A stretch of 63,699 nt of DNA from an uncultured Actinomycetes bacterium (GTDB lineage Bacteria > Actinomycetota > Acidimicrobiia > Acidimicrobiales > Ilumatobacteraceae): assembly GCA_937927625.1 (NCBI GenBank), contig CALBSD010000070.1:1-63699 (forward strand), written 5' to 3'. Shown in pieces: positions 61,611 through 63,699 of this stretch; the stretch's first letter is position 1, and each line of letters begins with the position of its first letter. The translations under genes were made by a program, and so were the position numbers. The notes beneath the pieces were generated by a model, which was not told where the DNA came from, made no database searches, and was given only the letters and a program-made list of their open reading frames with translations.

Positions 61611-62269
61611 GCTGCAGTTTCTTTCTTCGGCCACAGCGTGGCAATGATTCCGAAACCGACCAATCCGCCAATGACCTGCATCAAAGCGAACATCGGCCAC
61701 GACTGTGGTGCAATGCCTGCGAAGGAATCGGAGAACATGCGGCCGAATCCCACCGCGGGATTAGCGATACTCGTAGAAGACGTAAACCAATAAGCGCCGG
61801 TAATCCATGCAGCAACGAGTGCAGCAACGTTTGCCTTCGCATGTTGCCCGCCCCAAATGATGAGCAACAGACCGACCATTGCAACCACCTCAGAGAACCA
61901 AGTGGGTCCGCCTGTACGAATCTTTGAAGACTTCTCGATAAACGGGTGCGCGAACATGATGTTTGCAATTGAACAACCGACTACAGCACCAGAGAACTGC
62001 GCAACAATGTCTGACAACGTCGTGATGATGTGCGACTCACCGTTACGGAAATGACCAACAACCGTCACGATCGGATTGAACGATGCACCAGAAATTGGCG
62101 CAAAAATGGTGATTAATCCGAACAATGCACCGCCTGTTGCAATGGCATTAGCCAGTAACTGCAACGCCACATCATTGGTGAGATTTTGGGCCATGATGCC
62201 CGACCCCACTACCGCCATCACCAAGAGTGCTGTGCCGAGAAATTCAGCAAGCACGCGGCGTGTAATCAA
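61607..62269 (-). CDS. aqpS: MIP-family channel, AqpS-like
   Basis: Aquaglyceroporin of 220 residues with six predicted helices. The two pore motifs are NPI (residues 65-67 in SGASFNPIVTV) and NPA (170-172 in SIANPAVGFGR); the first departs from NPA. In other bacteria an ars-operon aquaporin lets arsenite made by ArsC leave the cell, and no ArsB or Acr3 pump is present here. The TTG at 62269 is chosen because it overlaps the arsI stop as TTGA and has GGAAGG 6 nt upstream; an in-frame ATG at 62293 lies inside arsI. Confidence 0.88.
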   Translation of the reverse strand: MITRRVLAEFLGTALLVMAVVGSGIMAQNLTNDVALQLLANAIATGGALFGLITIFAPISGASFNPIVTVVGHFRNGESHIITTLSDIVAQFSGAVVGCSIANIMFAHPFIEKSSKIRTGGPTWFSEVVAMVGLLLIIWGGQHAKANVAALVAAWITGAYWFTSSTSIANPAVGFGRMFSDSFAGIAPQSWPMFALMQVIGGLVGFGIIATLWPKKETAA

Positions 62270-62712
62270 CTGCAGCCTTCCGGACCACAGCAACTGCCGG
62301 TGTTTGGAACGCCGAGCATGATGGGCATTGGCTTCAACGAAGTATCAGTCGGAGCATCGGCAAGGACCGTGTACCACTCCCATGGAAGTTCTCCGCCTTT
62401 GACCCAGACCTTGTCCTGCACTGCGAAACAGCATGTGGTGCTTTCTTGTACTTCGATGGGCAATCCGACATTCACCGCATGCTCAATCTTTGCGGCCACT
62501 TGATCAGTGTCTTCCACTTCGACGCCAACGTGGTTCAGGGTGCCGGCTTCACCATGACCTTCAATGAGAACCAGCTTGAGTGGTGGGTTCTCGATTGCAA
62601 AGTTTGCGTAACCTTCGCGAACCTTTGCAGGACCAACACCAAACATCTTGCTGTAGAACGAAATTGCTTCTTCAATGTTTCCCACATTGAGAGCCAGTTG
62701 CACACGTGACAC
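62266..62712 (-). CDS. arsI: ArsI/CadI-type glyoxalase-fold dioxygenase
   Basis: Vicinal-oxygen-chelate protein, 148 residues from the GTG at 62712 (GGAGG 9 nt upstream). Putative Fe(II) ligands are Gln 5 (VQLALNV), His 61 (LNHVGVEVED) and Glu 112 (PWEWYTVL); the adjacent cysteines 94-95 in STTCCFAVQDKVWV match the trivalent organoarsenical site of ArsI C-As lyases. A Cys-rich tail SCCGPEGCS ends it. ArsI demethylates methylarsenite; the related CadI proteins lack a defined reaction, and the two are hard to separate by eye. It is first in the operon divergent from arsR. Confidence 0.85.
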   Translation of the reverse strand: MSRVQLALNVGNIEEAISFYSKMFGVGPAKVREGYANFAIENPPLKLVLIEGHGEAGTLNHVGVEVEDTDQVAAKIEHAVNVGLPIEVQESTTCCFAVQDKVWVKGGELPWEWYTVLADAPTDTSLKPMPIMLGVPNTGSCCGPEGCS

Positions 62713-62745
62713 GGTCACTCCCCTCCGCCACCTCAGTAACGAATA

Positions 62746-62761
62746 ATTGATGATTGTCAAT
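62746..62761. repeat. ArsR operator copy 1
   Basis: ATTGATGATTGTCAAT, an inverted repeat with ATTGA/TCAAT arms and a 6-bp spacer. It overlaps the last bases of the arsI -10 box and its expected transcription start. An identical copy lies 27 bp away. Confidence 0.7.
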
Positions 62762-62787
62762 ATATCCATCACATTGATGATTGTCAA
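62759..62787 (-). promoter_or_regulatory. Promoter of arsI-aqpS-arsC
   Basis: TTGACA (62782-62787) and TATATT (62759-62764) on the minus strand, separated by exactly 17 bp. This is the best sigma-70-type promoter match in the window. Operator copies overlap both hexamers, fitting repression by ArsR. The leader of about 40 nt carries a GGAGGGG ribosome site. Confidence 0.8.
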
Positions 62788-62788
62788 T
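62773..62788. repeat. ArsR operator copy 2
   Basis: Second perfect copy of ATTGATGATTGTCAAT. It covers the arsI -35 box and abuts the arsR -10 box (62790), so one bound dimer could repress both directions. Confidence 0.7.
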
Positions 62789-62789
62789 G

Positions 62790-62795
62790 TATTGT
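62790..62795 (+). promoter_or_regulatory. Candidate -10 box of arsR
   Basis: TATTGT ends 6 nt before the arsR ATG, implying a leaderless arsR mRNA, in contrast to the divergent arsI message, which has a leader. Confidence 0.5.
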
Positions 62796-62801
62796 GAAGC
62801 C

Positions 62802-63119
62802 ATGGCAACAGCGAAGACAATCCCTCTTTCGAAGCGTCCCCTCAATGATGCTTCTGCCGGAGACCTCGCAAATGTTTTTGCTGCACTCGCCGACCCTGTT
62901 CGTCTTCGATTGTTTGACCTCGTACGTCGAGCAGGTGAAACAGGTGTTTGTTCTTGCGACTTGGTGGAACCACTGGAACGCAGCCAGCCGACCATTAGCC
63001 ATCACCTCAAAGTGTTACGCGAGGCCGGTCTTGTTGAATCTCGTCGTGAAGGAACATGGCTGTGGTATTCAGTCGTCAGCGATGCGCTCGACGATGCCAA
63101 CGCATTTGTTCAGAGCTAA
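62802..63119 (+). CDS. arsR: ArsR/SmtB family arsenite-responsive repressor
   Basis: Winged-helix repressor of 105 residues from the ATG at 62802. The DNA-binding helix is SQPTISHHLKVLREAGLV; just before it GVCSCDLVEPL holds a Cys-x-Cys pair, the usual trivalent arsenic site at the start of the recognition region. An upstream ATG at 62781 lies within operator copy 2. Its stop overlaps that of the convergent patA gene by 4 bp. Confidence 0.92.
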   Translation: MATAKTIPLSKRPLNDASAGDLANVFAALADPVRLRLFDLVRRAGETGVCSCDLVEPLERSQPTISHHLKVLREAGLVESRREGTWLWYSVVSDALDDANAFVQS

Positions 63120-63699
63120 ACGAAGTTCTCGCCGTAGCCCGGGTCACTCGGCCAGTTCGGCTGGAACAAGTGCCACTGCTCTGGCGCACGACGAATCAGT
63201 CCTTCTAACTCCACTGCCAGTGCTTGTGTCCCTGCAGTAATCGCAGGTCGAAGTTTGCCTTCACGATCAAGCGGCAATGGTGGTCGAATCACTGCATGAT
63301 GTCCGTCAATCGCACGGGTGAAGTAAGTGGCAACAGGAAGTACATCAGCATCGGCACGAATACCCAGCATTGCTGGGCCCGCAGGCAACGTTGTCTTCTC
63401 ACCGAAGAACTCAACTTCGATTCCGCCACCTTGAATGTCACGGTCGGATAACAGACAGACAATCTCATTGCGCTTCAATGCACCAAGAATCGCTGGAGCT
63501 GCTGTTGGTCCTAAAGGAACAACATTCATACCCAAATCGCTGCGCAGCTTTGTGAACCATTCGAAAAGTTCAGGAGGCTGCAGCGGCTCCACGATGACAG
63601 TCATACGGTGACCGCGGTCTGCCATCCAACGACCTGCCCATTCCCAACCGCCAAGGTGAGGCAACGCAAGGATTGCACCATTGCCTTTTTCAAGCGCAG
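63116..63699 (-). CDS. patA: PatA-like lipid acyltransferase, C-terminal part (cut by window edge)
   Basis: LpxL/HtrB-family acyltransferase; the N-terminus is beyond the right edge. About 194 residues are visible. HLGGWEWAG supplies the HX4E catalytic pair, and LLSDRDIQGGGIEVEFFGE is a family block. In mycobacteria PatA acylates the mannose that PimA adds, and patA lies directly upstream of pimA; here the arsenic cassette and LLM gene separate them. The family is clear; the PIM substrate is inferred from context. Confidence 0.85.
   Translation of the reverse strand, partial: ALEKGNGAILALPHLGGWEWAGRWMADRGHRMTVIVEPLQPPELFEWFTKLRSDLGMNVVPLGPTAAPAILGALKRNEIVCLLSDRDIQGGGIEVEFFGEKTTLPAGPAMLGIRADADVLPVATYFTRAIDGHHAVIRPPLPLDREGKLRPAITAGTQALAVELEGLIRRAPEQWHLFQPNWPSDPGYGENFV

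Noticed and set aside
62746..62788. CRISPR-like repeats
   Set aside because: Only two copies, each an inverted repeat, placed over promoter hexamers; an operator pair explains them.

Overview
The window is a dense stretch of actinobacterial core genome. The evidence for Actinobacteria is a mycobacterial-type IHF (mIHF) beside gmk, a PriA without a Walker A motif, PimA and PatA homologues of the phosphatidylinositol mannoside pathway, an LLM flavin oxidoreductase, DUF3048 and DUF1844 proteins, and operon orders matching mycobacteria (pyrR-pyrB-pyrC-carA-carB-x-mihF-gmk-rpoZ-coaBC-metK-priA; alaS-ruvX-mltG-aro-pepP-efp-nusB; pdxS-pdxT-yebC-ruvCAB). By eye the base composition is only moderately GC-rich, intergenic gaps are tiny and genes overlap repeatedly. 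This would fit a compact aquatic actinobacterium, for example an Acidimicrobiia lineage, but that placement is inference.

Layout. 1-5050: arginine operon argC-argB-argD-argF-argR-argH on the minus strand (argH cut by the window edge; argJ and argG absent). 5073-5618: yqgE on the plus strand. 5627-9009: pheS-pheT. 9054-11210: infC-rpmI-rplT-trmH behind a hairpin-rich leader. 11245-14779: DUF1844 protein, a small cold-shock-like protein, hisG, def-fmt and an RsmC-like methyltransferase. 14773-20201: mihF-gmk-rpoZ-coaBC-metK-priA. 20257-28476: the pyrimidine operon pyrR-pyrB-pyrC-carA-carB-pyrD with a PyrR-type leader. 28497-40370: alaS-ruvX-mltG-aroE-aroC-aroK-aroB-aroQ-pepP-efp-nusB and a DUF2079 membrane protein. 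40443-50129: yajC-secD-secF-relA-hisS-aspS-rarA and a small membrane protein. 50173-58298: DUF3048 lipoprotein, pdxS-pdxT-yebC-bcp, ruvC-ruvA-ruvB, queA-tgt. 58300-60301: a degenerate M48-like membrane protein and a PimA-like glycosyltransferase. 60319-63119: an LLM oxidoreductase and an arsenic cassette (arsR divergent from arsI-aqpS-arsC). 63116-63699: the C-terminal part of a PatA-like acyltransferase.

Almost everything is on the minus strand. The only plus-strand genes are five singletons (yqgE, DUF1844, rsmC-like, LLM, arsR), and each ends within 8 bp of, or overlaps, its convergent neighbour. Many operon-leading genes have a TANNNT hexamer 6-9 nt before the start codon and no Shine-Dalgarno sequence, suggesting widespread leaderless transcription. 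In two divergent pairs (argC/yqgE and pimA/LLM) one 7-bp TANNNTA element can act as the -10 box for both genes.

The most interesting signals are: (i) a pyr leader in which a PyrR-binding hairpin precedes a 27-codon leader ORF that runs through an intrinsic terminator and ends in a GTGA overlap with the pyrR start; (ii) the shared symmetric promoters; (iii) an arsenic cassette, including a probable C-As lyase, lying between patA and pimA; (iv) an M48-family protein that has lost all zinc ligands; (v) non-canonical starts for infC (ATA) and trmH (CTG). I saw no tRNA, rRNA, CRISPR array or insertion sequence. No gene-free gap exceeds 300 bp.
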